DNA of 64,000 bases from an uncultured Roseburia sp. (GTDB lineage Bacteria > Bacillota > Clostridia > Lachnospirales > Lachnospiraceae): NCBI GenBank assembly GCA_947644305.1, contig CANRYS010000015.1:21446-85445 (forward strand), written 5' to 3'. The position numbers were made by a program, and so were the translations under genes. Positions 20,270-29,525 of the stretch are shown here, in pieces. How positions within the stretch are numbered: the first letter of the stretch is position 1; every line of letters begins with the position of its first letter. The notes under the pieces were generated by a model. The model was not told the DNA's origin. It worked only from the letters and a program-made list of their open reading frames with translations, and ran no database searches.

Positions 20270-21431
20270 ACCACGCTAATTTACCTGTTTTTTCACTTGG
20301 GTATAGACAATTGACAAAGAAAAAGTGAAATCTGCCTTTCCCTTGATATTTTTCATAATTTTCTAAAAATAACTGTTGTACCATATCCATTTCTTCTTCC
20401 TCATCTATAACAAGATATACGTCAAACTCATTGTAATCCTTTTGTATGATTTGATATTGAATCACTGCCTGCTGAAGAGCTAAGTTGATTTTATCAATCA
20501 CACTGCAAAACAGGTCACTATGGCATTTTGTTCCATCGCTATTGTAAATCCAGTCGTTCTCTCTTGCCATGTTCAGTTCTATCATCGGTTCCTGACTTCC
20601 GCACTGACAATTGTGATCGTGAATTATTTTTCCTTTGTCCCCTATCTTGTAACGAATAAAAGGCATTACCTTGTTATGTAATGATGTAATACATATATCA
20701 TCTTCTTTTTCCCCTACCGTTTCAACATACACGTTTTCTGTCATTACATGCAAACCACCATAAGGGCATTCATATGCGATACTATTTACCTCATAACACC
20801 CATACTGATCCGCCACCTTACATCCAAAAAAATCTGCTATGAAAGATTTAGCCTCACCAGTAATCCGTTCCCCAGTAAGTTCAATGTACTTTAAGTCTGG
20901 TAATGGTGGAAGATTGTGTGCCTTTAACACCTTTGTAAAGAGCAGTATGATAGACGGCTGTACAATCATCCATTTGGGATTAAATTCCACCATCCTATCA
21001 TATATCTCCAATACCTTATTTTCCGATAGATCCATCTTATTGAAACCAATCCCATATTTTGTCTTTTCAATCTGGAGATCTTCCCCCTCTAAAATTTTAG
21101 TTGTAAAAAAGTAACACCTTTTATCTTTGGGTAATATCCCATAATATTTTTTCCTCTTGTTCCATAACGGCAACAATGATTTTATATTCTGGTCTTTTTT
21201 CCAAAGTATGTCGAGACAGTCTCCAGTAGATCCAGATGTCATAACATGCTCTAGTCTGTCTGACAAAAGATCCATCATGTATTCTGGTGAAAAAACGGAA
21301 TCTATGTTTTGTCGGACCATATATTTATCAACGATCGGATAATCTTTCCACAACATTATTTTCTCATGAAGCAAATCTTTGTAAAATGGAACTTGCTCAT
21401 AGGCATATTCGGCCATCTTTTCTTTTATCAT
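20238..21431 (-). CDS. phenylacetate-CoA ligase (PaaK)/CapK-like adenylate-forming enzyme
   Basis: VMTSGSTGDCLDILWKK, YGCYEVNSIAYECPYGGLHV, MPFIRYKIGDKG. Confidence 0.8.
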   Translation of the reverse strand: MIKEKMAEYAYEQVPFYKDLLHEKIMLWKDYPIVDKYMVRQNIDSVFSPEYMMDLLSDRLEHVMTSGSTGDCLDILWKKDQNIKSLLPLWNKRKKYYGILPKDKRCYFFTTKILEGEDLQIEKTKYGIGFNKMDLSENKVLEIYDRMVEFNPKWMIVQPSIILLFTKVLKAHNLPPLPDLKYIELTGERITGEAKSFIADFFGCKVADQYGCYEVNSIAYECPYGGLHVMTENVYVETVGEKEDDICITSLHNKVMPFIRYKIGDKGKIIHDHNCQCGSQEPMIELNMARENDWIYNSDGTKCHSDLFCSVIDKINLALQQAVIQYQIIQKDYNEFDVYLVIDEEEEMDMVQQLFLENYEKYQGKGRFHFFFVNCLYPSEKTGKLAWFVSNVEEKNL

Positions 21432-21547
21432 ATCTAACTCCCACTCTCTATAAATTTTCCATCACAAACCAGCTCTTCAGAGTATCTATAATCCAATAAG
21501 CTCATTATAGAAGTATCATTATGACCTTACCGCACTTCTTCTGTAAT

Positions 21548-22501
21548 TTATTTGTGGTAAACTTTTATTTTTTTGTTCCCCTCTTTGAAAAGCGCTCGTA
21601 CCTTTACCTTTTTCAAATTAAGCTTTTTTAGCTTATTATTTCGGCAGAAAAGAACAGACAGCTTAGCATTCTGGGGCAAACGCAGGGAAGTCAGCTTACA
21701 GTCATTGCAGTACAGCTCCTTTAACTTCTTATTTTTTGACAAATTCAATTTACCCCATCCATTTCCGGAACAATCCAAATAGGTTAAGTTTTTTAATTTG
21801 CTAAAATTAGGTTTAGGCAATGGGCTATAAGAACAGATTAATTTTTTTAGTTTTTTACAGTTATTTACGTTAAACCTGCATTTTGTTTTTCCAAAATACT
21901 CAAATTCCGTCAACTGGGGTAACTTTTTTGGCAAAATAACATTTTCACCTACATGTACCTTTTTCAAGTTCGTGTGTTTACTAAGATCTTGAACTGGATA
22001 ATCCTGATCCCAAACTGTATACAAGTAAATATCCTGCAACTGAGAATGTTGTGAAAGATCCAAGCCTTCCACAGAACCTGCTCTGCAAAAAAAGCGTTTT
22101 ATTTTTTTGTTTTTTGATAGATCCAATTTTAAATCAAGTGCCATTTCACAGCCTTCATCACCCAATTCACTGTATTGTGACAATTCGTCTGCATCAATCT
22201 CTAGATCCTGCAGATTGGTAAAATATTCTATTCCTTGAAAATTTGCATCTGTTGACATCCCACGTCCATACGCCAAATCCTGGTATGACAATTTTAATTT
22301 TGTTGTCTTACTGATCTCCCGATCACTTAATATACCATCCCTGTTCTTGTCTATACTGGCTAAAATAAAGTCACGAAAATTCTTGTCAGGAAATGTACTT
22401 TCTGTAATTGGTATCTGTTCTGCCTGAACGGTATCTTTGTTCTGATTCATGCCAAATAATAAAAGTCCAATAAATAATAAGTAAAATGCCTTTGTTTTCA
22501 T
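21548..22501 (-). CDS. secreted leucine-rich-repeat protein with EF-hand-like segment
   Basis: Signal peptide MKTKAFYLLFIGLLLFGM, DKNRDGILSDREI, LRR repeats (LKNLTYLDCSGNGWGKLNLSKNKKLKELYCNDCKLTSL); internal Met start. Confidence 0.7.
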   Translation of the reverse strand: MKTKAFYLLFIGLLLFGMNQNKDTVQAEQIPITESTFPDKNFRDFILASIDKNRDGILSDREISKTTKLKLSYQDLAYGRGMSTDANFQGIEYFTNLQDLEIDADELSQYSELGDEGCEMALDLKLDLSKNKKIKRFFCRAGSVEGLDLSQHSQLQDIYLYTVWDQDYPVQDLSKHTNLKKVHVGENVILPKKLPQLTEFEYFGKTKCRFNVNNCKKLKKLICSYSPLPKPNFSKLKNLTYLDCSGNGWGKLNLSKNKKLKELYCNDCKLTSLRLPQNAKLSVLFCRNNKLKKLNLKKVKVRALFKEGNKKIKVYHK

Positions 22502-22690
22502 ATAAATCCTCATTTCTGCGCTGCTTTTTGCGCATAAAGCAACTTTGTGTCTAGCAGCGCGCAGACACAAATTGCCGTGTGAAAAAATTTTTTTCACACT
22601 ATAACCCCTTTCGTACTATTAATATCACCTTATCATGCAGCTCCTAGAGAACGCTCCAGGAGCCGATAGCGATATGGAAATTCTCCTGGA

Positions 22691-22963
22691 CTATCTGCCC
22701 ATCTTCTCTAAAATATAATCCATAAACTGTTCAAGAGAATCTAGATTGTCTATTAAATCTGACATATCTCCGGTTAACTCCGCATCATATTTCTCTTCCA
22801 AAGAAATGAGCAGATCTACCAGAGAAACCGAATCATATTTTAAATCTTCAAATAAATCAAGATCCTTTATCGTTCCGTCTGTATGATTGGACCAAGTTTC
22901 CTCACTAAACTCAAAAATCATCCCCGCAAGTTCTTTTTCCAACTGAGCAAAGTCCTTATTCAT
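22691..22963 (-). CDS. acyl carrier protein-like phosphopantetheine-binding protein
   Basis: DLFEDLKYDSVSLVDLLISLEEKYDAELTGDMSDLIDNLDSLEQFMDYI: ACP fold with candidate phosphopantetheine Ser in YDSVSL. Confidence 0.82.
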   Translation of the reverse strand: MNKDFAQLEKELAGMIFEFSEETWSNHTDGTIKDLDLFEDLKYDSVSLVDLLISLEEKYDAELTGDMSDLIDNLDSLEQFMDYILEKMGR

Positions 22964-23028
22964 AGTGGTACCTCCTAATTAATTTCTTCATCTGTGTTTT
23001 CTCTACCGCTATTATAACTTCCTCCACT

Positions 23029-23925
23029 TTACATCCACTCGTTACTGGCAGCATACCATTGTTCTGTAAACTCTTTTCTTCCTACCGTTGCTGTAAACGG
23101 TTTTGTCAGGAAATCTTTTATTGTTTTCAGCACAGTACTGTAATCATCCGTTTTCGAGTCGATTTTACGAACAAAAGCTCTCCATTTCTTCTGCATGGCT
23201 TCGTCATCATCAAAAGCTGTAATTTGCCGAAACTGTTCAAGTGTAAAACTATGTCCACGATTTTCAAAAGTCTTTCTTAATGCTTCTGTTAGCGTTGCTC
23301 CATCGAAATCAAATTTATTTGCAAGGTAATATATATCATAGTAGTCTTTCATTCTGCTGGAGAACTCCATAAGGCTAAGGATAGCGTCAATCTTTTCGGC
23401 TACCGTTGTTTCAAGGGAATAAGTATTTACTGTTGGTGCAATAAAATCATCAAGCTGCGTCGGAATTTTTCGCTTTTCCTGTTTTGGTACAATGACATCG
23501 CCAACGCCGAAATCGATACTGAACGGAGTTCTTGTATTCTTAATGTGGGCAACTATCGATGCGCCAACACCCGCATATTTTTTTGTAACAGCAATAGGTG
23601 CAATATCCTTAATTTCAAAAGTAATAAAATCATTTCCTGCAGGAGTAACTATAATTTCTTCTAATACAGATTTTAACCGTTCGGGAGTGCCTGGTACTTT
23701 ACGAAGAAGAAAGTCAATATCTACCGTTACACGGCTGTCAAAATCGGTAACAGAATATATGAATAATCCACCTTTAAGTACAAGGTTTTCAGAGTATTTA
23801 GATTTTTCCAAACGACGCAGAAACTCCTCTTGGCAGAAAAGTTGCAGGCAAAGCTGATAGCTTCTTCCACTTTCTTTTGCCTTGTTTTTCAATTTTGCAA
23901 GCACAGATGCAGCAATATCAGCCAT
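23029..23925 (-). CDS. AbiEii/AbiGii-family nucleotidyltransferase toxin
   Basis: ENLVLKGGLFIYSVTDFDSRVTVDIDFLL nucleotidyltransferase motif; paired with 23918-24544. Confidence 0.85.
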   Translation of the reverse strand: MADIAASVLAKLKNKAKESGRSYQLCLQLFCQEEFLRRLEKSKYSENLVLKGGLFIYSVTDFDSRVTVDIDFLLRKVPGTPERLKSVLEEIIVTPAGNDFITFEIKDIAPIAVTKKYAGVGASIVAHIKNTRTPFSIDFGVGDVIVPKQEKRKIPTQLDDFIAPTVNTYSLETTVAEKIDAILSLMEFSSRMKDYYDIYYLANKFDFDGATLTEALRKTFENRGHSFTLEQFRQITAFDDDEAMQKKWRAFVRKIDSKTDDYSTVLKTIKDFLTKPFTATVGRKEFTEQWYAASNEWM

Positions 23926-24544
23926 TGAGTAACACCTCCATTACATTCATAACTTTTGTATAAAGTTTCATTTCTTTTGCGTACTTTGAGAGGTTCGCAA
24001 GATTTTTATTTTTATCGGTTGCGTATGCGTTGACAGCTTTATTAAAAGTTTCACTGTCAAGTTTTGTTCGATACTTAAAACAATCACATATTGTGCGTTC
24101 TCGGTCATATACAGCAAGCACTACGCCATTAAAATCATCTGTGGTTTTTCCCATTTGGAAAAATTGTTTTTGAATATAGTAAGCCTTTATCGGGAATTCC
24201 TCTATTTTTTTTATGGCACGGGACGCTGTTCTTGGCACAGCAACAGACCATTCACGAGGAGCAAAATCACTATATCCATAATGAAACAAGGCTGATTCCA
24301 CACAAATAATCCCTTGTGGAAGAAGCTCTCGTATCAACTGTTCCTCTGTAGTTTGATTGCTTTGTGGAAACTGATAAACACCTCGTCGGATTCTTTCGAT
24401 AAAACCTTCTTTACAAAGCGCAGCCACATCATAATTCTTTATACCTTCTGCCATAAAGTCAGCAGTTTTTGCAATGCCGCCTTTATTTTCGAGTACCCTT
24501 TTTACAATTTCTTTTTTATTCAAGTAAACACCAACTTCCTGCAT
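23918..24544 (-). CDS. AbiEi-family antitoxin / transcriptional regulator
   Basis: N-terminal winged helix (GIAKTADFMAEGIKNYDVAALCKEGFIERIRRGVYQ) and overlap with the toxin gene. Confidence 0.82.
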   Translation of the reverse strand: MQEVGVYLNKKEIVKRVLENKGGIAKTADFMAEGIKNYDVAALCKEGFIERIRRGVYQFPQSNQTTEEQLIRELLPQGIICVESALFHYGYSDFAPREWSVAVPRTASRAIKKIEEFPIKAYYIQKQFFQMGKTTDDFNGVVLAVYDRERTICDCFKYRTKLDSETFNKAVNAYATDKNKNLANLSKYAKEMKLYTKVMNVMEVLLNG

Positions 24545-24839
24545 GCAATTACAAAATATCGTGTGCGTTTATTGTAACATGAATCAAAAGCAATATCAAT
24601 AGCTATTGACGGACAGATTTAAAATATTGCGTGCAATTCATTGATTTATATGATGCCACTTATATTTATCTTTCACTATTTTTCAAACAAATCTGACTTA
24701 ATAATCACCAAAAAGGTGGCAGAGTCATTTGCCTCTGCCGCTGATTCCCTATACAAAAATGATTTCTTTTTCTACTATCTCTCTCGCACACGCCCGTATG
24801 TTATTCAACCGTCCTGTTCATTCTAAGGCGTTACTGCCT

Positions 24840-25136
24840 TTAATTGCTCTGTATGCATTGCGTCTGCTTCATGTCCTCTATAAGCCTTTCAAAACGTTCC
24901 TGCGCCTGTTTATCAATTTGGACAAAGTATATATTCAGTTTGCCGTTTGTAAGAAGATTGATATATGTACCTCTGCGATACTCTTTCAAATAGCGCAAGT
25001 GCCTTTGACCGAACAAGCCTATCGGCTGTTCCACCTCGTCTGGCAATCGTAAATCTGGAATTAAATATCCGCTTTCTTCGTGATATGTGCCGCCTAATTG
25101 TTCAAAAATGATTTTGCCATTTTGTAATTCCTCCAT
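24840..25136 (-). CDS. TnpV-like transposon-encoded protein
   Basis: FEQLGGTYHEESGYLIPDLRLPDE...IGLFGQRHLRYLKEYRRGTYINLLTNGKLNIYF, recalled TnpV family pattern. Confidence 0.7.
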   Translation of the reverse strand: MEELQNGKIIFEQLGGTYHEESGYLIPDLRLPDEVEQPIGLFGQRHLRYLKEYRRGTYINLLTNGKLNIYFVQIDKQAQERFERLIEDMKQTQCIQSN

Positions 25137-25352
25137 ATAATTTGAATTTGCCTACAATTCAATCATTTTGGCTGATTACAAGGCAAAAGGAAAACAACTT
25201 CTTTACGAAGTGTCTCTCTTACACAGGACTTTTCTTTTGCTTTTGCAGGGTTAAAATTTGATAACCCAAAACAAAATAAATAGAAATATTATTTTCTTCA
25301 TAATTACAGCACCTCTTTTTATCTTCGCAGTTCCCCCACTTATCTAAATCTA

Positions 25353-26480
25353 TTAAACCTCACGTATTTGTATTTTCTCCCCATATTCCTCACTCGTTGC
25401 CCTTACGGCCCTCCGATACGCCTTCTTACAACCTTTGGGAACCTGAAACTTAATTCCCCTAAATGCAAAACTTGATTCGATCTTTGGCGGCTTTTTCCCT
25501 TTAAATACATATGTAATATTTTCTCTATACGGACTCCAAAAACTTTCAATTTTTTTAACGGATGCTGGAATGATAAACTTCTTTACGGGTTTGCCTGCAA
25601 AATTTGTCTTACTCAAATATGTTACTTTTTCAGGCACTATAAAAGTAGTATTTTTAACCGATGCGGCAACTAAACGCCCTGATTTTTTACTATATACACA
25701 ATCATTCGTTTCTGCATAATGTTTATTTTTCTTTGAAACATGAAATCTAACTACATCACTGAAAAAAAGTGATTGAAAACCTATCTTATTTACGGAAGCG
25801 GGAATATAAAAATCCGTTATACCAGAACCATAAAATATACTTTGATCATTTATAGTTTTTACTCCCTTTGGAATATTCAGCTTTTTCATAAATTTTACGG
25901 AGCCATGTGCAATTTTACCATCCTTTGACAAGAGCACTCCATTTTTAACCTTATATTTTTTGTTCTTAGAAGAAATTGAAAATTCTTTCCACTTTATTTC
26001 ACATAAATAGGATATATTTTTTGTAAGTCTACTTGGTATATTTATACACTTTCCATCCTGCACAAGACGAAAACAATTCGGAGTTATCGCAGTAACAGTG
26101 GACGGCAAAATAATTTGTTTAATATAAGCCACTTTATTAATTATTTTCTTCGGCCTAATTATCTCATCGTCTTCCGATCTATATATTCCAAAAATATTAT
26201 GTGTTTCAACAAAATCATCCTCTGGATCATATTTTGAGCCTAATTTTACAACTTTTTTTCCATTTATTTTAAGGGGTATTTTTAGTATACTAACATTTTT
26301 GCCCCCCAAAATGTCGATCTTCGTTATCCAGACCTCATTGGACGTAAGTTCCTGATATGTAAATTTGAAATTTCCAATGGTTTCTGAGTATTCCTCTTCT
26401 GTTTTAGCATCGCTGGTTATATTCAAATATAAAATGCACATGCAAAATAAACCCAATATACAATATTTTTTTAAATTCAT
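25353..26480 (-). CDS. secreted BspA-like leucine-rich repeat protein
   Basis: Signal peptide and BspA-type repeats (ITDFYIPASVNKIGFQSLFFSDVVRF; KKFIIPASVKKIESF). Confidence 0.72.
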   Translation of the reverse strand: MNLKKYCILGLFCMCILYLNITSDAKTEEEYSETIGNFKFTYQELTSNEVWITKIDILGGKNVSILKIPLKINGKKVVKLGSKYDPEDDFVETHNIFGIYRSEDDEIIRPKKIINKVAYIKQIILPSTVTAITPNCFRLVQDGKCINIPSRLTKNISYLCEIKWKEFSISSKNKKYKVKNGVLLSKDGKIAHGSVKFMKKLNIPKGVKTINDQSIFYGSGITDFYIPASVNKIGFQSLFFSDVVRFHVSKKNKHYAETNDCVYSKKSGRLVAASVKNTTFIVPEKVTYLSKTNFAGKPVKKFIIPASVKKIESFWSPYRENITYVFKGKKPPKIESSFAFRGIKFQVPKGCKKAYRRAVRATSEEYGEKIQIREV

Positions 26481-26492
26481 AATATCCGCCTC

Positions 26493-28577
26493 CTATTTTG
26501 ATGATGAAGAATATGAATAACTACTAACCCTGGGCGCAGCATTCAAATCCATCTCTGCAACATTCTTATATAAATTAAATATTTGATAATCAGTAGGTGC
26601 CTGTGGAAGTATTAAATCACTTACGCTTAGACTCTGCTTATTTATGTATCTTTCCATTATCTGCTTAGCAATCTTCTGGGCATCTTTATATCTATTATTG
26701 CATACTTCTGTACTATCCGCTCGTTCTACTCCATTTACCTTAGTACTATGTGTTATCAACTTACCCTGGTATCTCACACTGTGAGCATAGGTATCTGTCG
26801 CTGCATGTATCGCCATTCCCCATACAAATGCACGCCTAAAACCAACGGTTTCTTTTTGGGCCTGCGCTTTCTCATTATTTTTATTTATATCTTTTATCCT
26901 TATTAATTCATTTGCCCATACACTATGATTATCCATGTATTTAATATCATCTAACATATCTGATGCATTTTTATAATTTGGATTTGATGCTTTGCTTTGA
27001 TTCCCTTTCCCATAATAATATATTGCATCTCCCATTCGTGTAGCATAAATGACTGCTTTTACATAGTTTGTGTACTTATAATATCCATGCCACCATGGAT
27101 TCAGTGACATACGTGCAAAGATTCTATGTTCATAATCACCATATCTACTAGTATCCGGAAATCTGGCTCCATAACGAACATTAAAATAACTTGATGGAAC
27201 CATCACTTCATGATCATCCTGATACCAGCACCCCTCCACACAACCAGTATCTTCAAAGGTAGTAATTTTCTCTTTATTTTCTTCAATCTGTAAATCTTGT
27301 TCATTTTTTCCCCTTGAATTAATGTTCTTTTTAAACTCATCATAATGGCCCAGTGCGTACTCAGCATCAACTAACCCACTTCCATATGATTCAGCTTCTC
27401 CATACAGATTCGCACTTTCCTTTAACAGGTCTCTAACAAAATCCGCTGGTACACCTGGGTCCCTTTCCCAGATTAAAGAAGCTACTGCCGCCACCTGTGG
27501 CGCCGCCAGGCTTGTTCCAGAAGAAACCATTTCTGTTCCCAGAAACCCTGTTGTACGTACTAACTCCCCTGGCGCAACAATCTCTATCTCTTTTCCCTTT
27601 GCACTATGCTCTGCCACTTCCCCCTGCTTATCCACGGAACCCACAGCTAATACTTCTTCGTATGCCGCAGGATATTGAACGCCTTTATCCCCTGTATTTC
27701 CGGCAGCTGCCACAATTAATATTCCTTTCGCAGCAGCAGCTTCGACTGCTTCTTCCAAAGCTTTGGAGTATGTATTTAATCCAAAACTCATATTTATGAT
27801 GTTTACTTTCTGTTCTATCGCCAGATAAATCCCTTCGATAACACGACTTAACGGGGCCTGGTTTGCATCATCCAGAACACGGATAGAATAAATCTCCGCA
27901 TTGGGGTTGATTCCTGTTATTCCCTCCTCATTGTCTTCGGCGGCGATCAATCCTGCGACACTGGAACCATGTCCGCTTCCATCCATAAACATCTTCGTCA
28001 TTTCTTCTTCCCCTGAAACCAAACTTATTGAATATGCCAGTGATATGTCATTTCCCGCATCTACTCCTGAATCAAGAAGAGCTATTTTAATCTTCTTTTT
28101 TAACTTATTCTTTTTGATTTTATCTGCGTTTATCATCTGCACATTCCATTCGTGCTCAGACCTGTTTTTATTATTCACTTTTTCCTGTTTCTTATGGGGT
28201 TTCTTTTCATTTAATATAATTTTATTGTTTTGGGTACTGCCTTCTACAATGGCATCTTCCTCGATAAATTCTATGTTATCATCTACAGATAATTCTTTTA
28301 GCTCTGTTTGGGATAGTTCTAAAGAAATCATGTTATTCTCTTCCAGAAAATCCCGCTTATTATCATTGATCTTGTTGCTCTCTGAATAATTTTTTCTGAT
28401 TTTATCCAAAGGAGCTTCTGATTTAGTTCTTACGATATATTCCTGGTCTGCCAGGGGCTTCTTAGCACTTGCCGCCTTACACAATTCTGTGTTTATACCA
28501 AATCCAGAATAATACATCACCACCGCTGTCACCGTAATTACAACACATATTTTTCTTGCAATGTTCCTAATTTTCAT
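26493..28577 (-). CDS. secreted S8 subtilisin-like peptidase with C-terminal zinc-dependent phospholipase C-like domain
   Basis: Catalytic Asp (IALLDSGVDAG), His (GHGSSVAGLIAA), Ser (SSGTSLAAPQVAAVASL); C-terminal GMAIHAATDTYAHS resembles zinc-dependent phospholipase C. Internal Met start. Confidence 0.75.
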   Translation of the reverse strand: MKIRNIARKICVVITVTAVVMYYSGFGINTELCKAASAKKPLADQEYIVRTKSEAPLDKIRKNYSESNKINDNKRDFLEENNMISLELSQTELKELSVDDNIEFIEEDAIVEGSTQNNKIILNEKKPHKKQEKVNNKNRSEHEWNVQMINADKIKKNKLKKKIKIALLDSGVDAGNDISLAYSISLVSGEEEMTKMFMDGSGHGSSVAGLIAAEDNEEGITGINPNAEIYSIRVLDDANQAPLSRVIEGIYLAIEQKVNIINMSFGLNTYSKALEEAVEAAAAKGILIVAAAGNTGDKGVQYPAAYEEVLAVGSVDKQGEVAEHSAKGKEIEIVAPGELVRTTGFLGTEMVSSGTSLAAPQVAAVASLIWERDPGVPADFVRDLLKESANLYGEAESYGSGLVDAEYALGHYDEFKKNINSRGKNEQDLQIEENKEKITTFEDTGCVEGCWYQDDHEVMVPSSYFNVRYGARFPDTSRYGDYEHRIFARMSLNPWWHGYYKYTNYVKAVIYATRMGDAIYYYGKGNQSKASNPNYKNASDMLDDIKYMDNHSVWANELIRIKDINKNNEKAQAQKETVGFRRAFVWGMAIHAATDTYAHSVRYQGKLITHSTKVNGVERADSTEVCNNRYKDAQKIAKQIMERYINKQSLSVSDLILPQAPTDYQIFNLYKNVAEMDLNAAPRVSSYSYSSSSK

Positions 28578-28595
28578 AATATCTCCTCTTTTACA

Positions 28596-28727
28596 ATCTT
28601 CTCTAAAATATAATCCATAAACTGTCCTATAAAATCGTTTTGTCTGTATGATTGGACCGAGCTTCCTCACTAAACTCAAAAATCATCTCCGCAAGTTCTT
28701 TTTCTAACTGAGCAAAGTCCTTATTCA
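28596..28727 (-). pseudogene. internally deleted acyl carrier protein copy
   Basis: N-terminus MNKDFAQLEKELAEMIFEFSEEARSNHTD nearly identical to the ACP at 22691-22963; frame then stops, and the ACP C-terminal DNA (CAGTTTATGGATTATATTTTAGAGAAGAT) follows directly. The DSVSL region is lost. Confidence 0.82.
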
Positions 28728-28762
28728 TAGCGGTTACCTCCCAATTAATTTCTTCATCTGTG

Positions 28763-29488
28763 TTATGTGCCCTCTTTCGCTTCCGGGACATAATACTTAT
28801 TGAAGAGTTCCTCTGCATATTCTTTTATGGTATTATTTTCCGTTGACCGATACACTCCACCCCAAAAGACTCTGATCAAACGTGAGTCATCAATCGTAAA
28901 ATCACAAACCAACTCTTCCTCTTCAGAGTATGCTTTAATCCAATAAGCCCAACCAGTATACATACAATTAGAGGTATTTACGTCTAAACGGTATCTGGCA
29001 GAGTTAAATTTCTGACGAAAGAGACTTATTTCTTCCGGAAGTATTATTGTGACCGTATTTCCCCATCTACCAATGGTAATTTTACTGACCTTCTCTGGAA
29101 TTGCCTCTGGTAATTTATCATATACACGTAATACAATGGTAAATTCTGAATTTTTCTTCTTCCCCTTTAACTTCCCTGTTAGTTCATATGTTCCTGACTT
29201 TTTTACTGTAAACCTGTTCTTTTTTATCTGTATCTGCTTACTTCGTGATTTCCACTTGATTTTGGAATTCGTAAATTTCTTCTTTTCTGACTTATCGTAA
29301 GAATCTGGCTTCCGTTTCATATTTATTACGTCCCGTATGGTATATTGTTTTTTACTCTGTATGGCATAATAATCCAAACGGTAGATCTCCACCTTTTTCT
29401 TTTTCGCTGCTATGATCTTGACATTTGAAACTTGAGACACTATGATCCCCAATAACAGAAAAATAGATATTACTTTCTTTCTTTTCAA
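28763..29488 (-). CDS. secreted Lys-rich Ig-like hypothetical protein, copy A (TTG start)
   Basis: Signal peptide; VKKSGTYELTGKLKGKKKNSEFTIVLRVYDKLP; paralogous to 29526-30248. Confidence 0.6.
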   Translation of the reverse strand: MKRKKVISIFLLLGIIVSQVSNVKIIAAKKKKVEIYRLDYYAIQSKKQYTIRDVINMKRKPDSYDKSEKKKFTNSKIKWKSRSKQIQIKKNRFTVKKSGTYELTGKLKGKKKNSEFTIVLRVYDKLPEAIPEKVSKITIGRWGNTVTIILPEEISLFRQKFNSARYRLDVNTSNCMYTGWAYWIKAYSEEEELVCDFTIDDSRLIRVFWGGVYRSTENNTIKEYAEELFNKYYVPEAKEGT

Positions 29489-29525
29489 AACACCTTTCCT
29501 CCCGATATTTCTTTGATTTTTTCAT

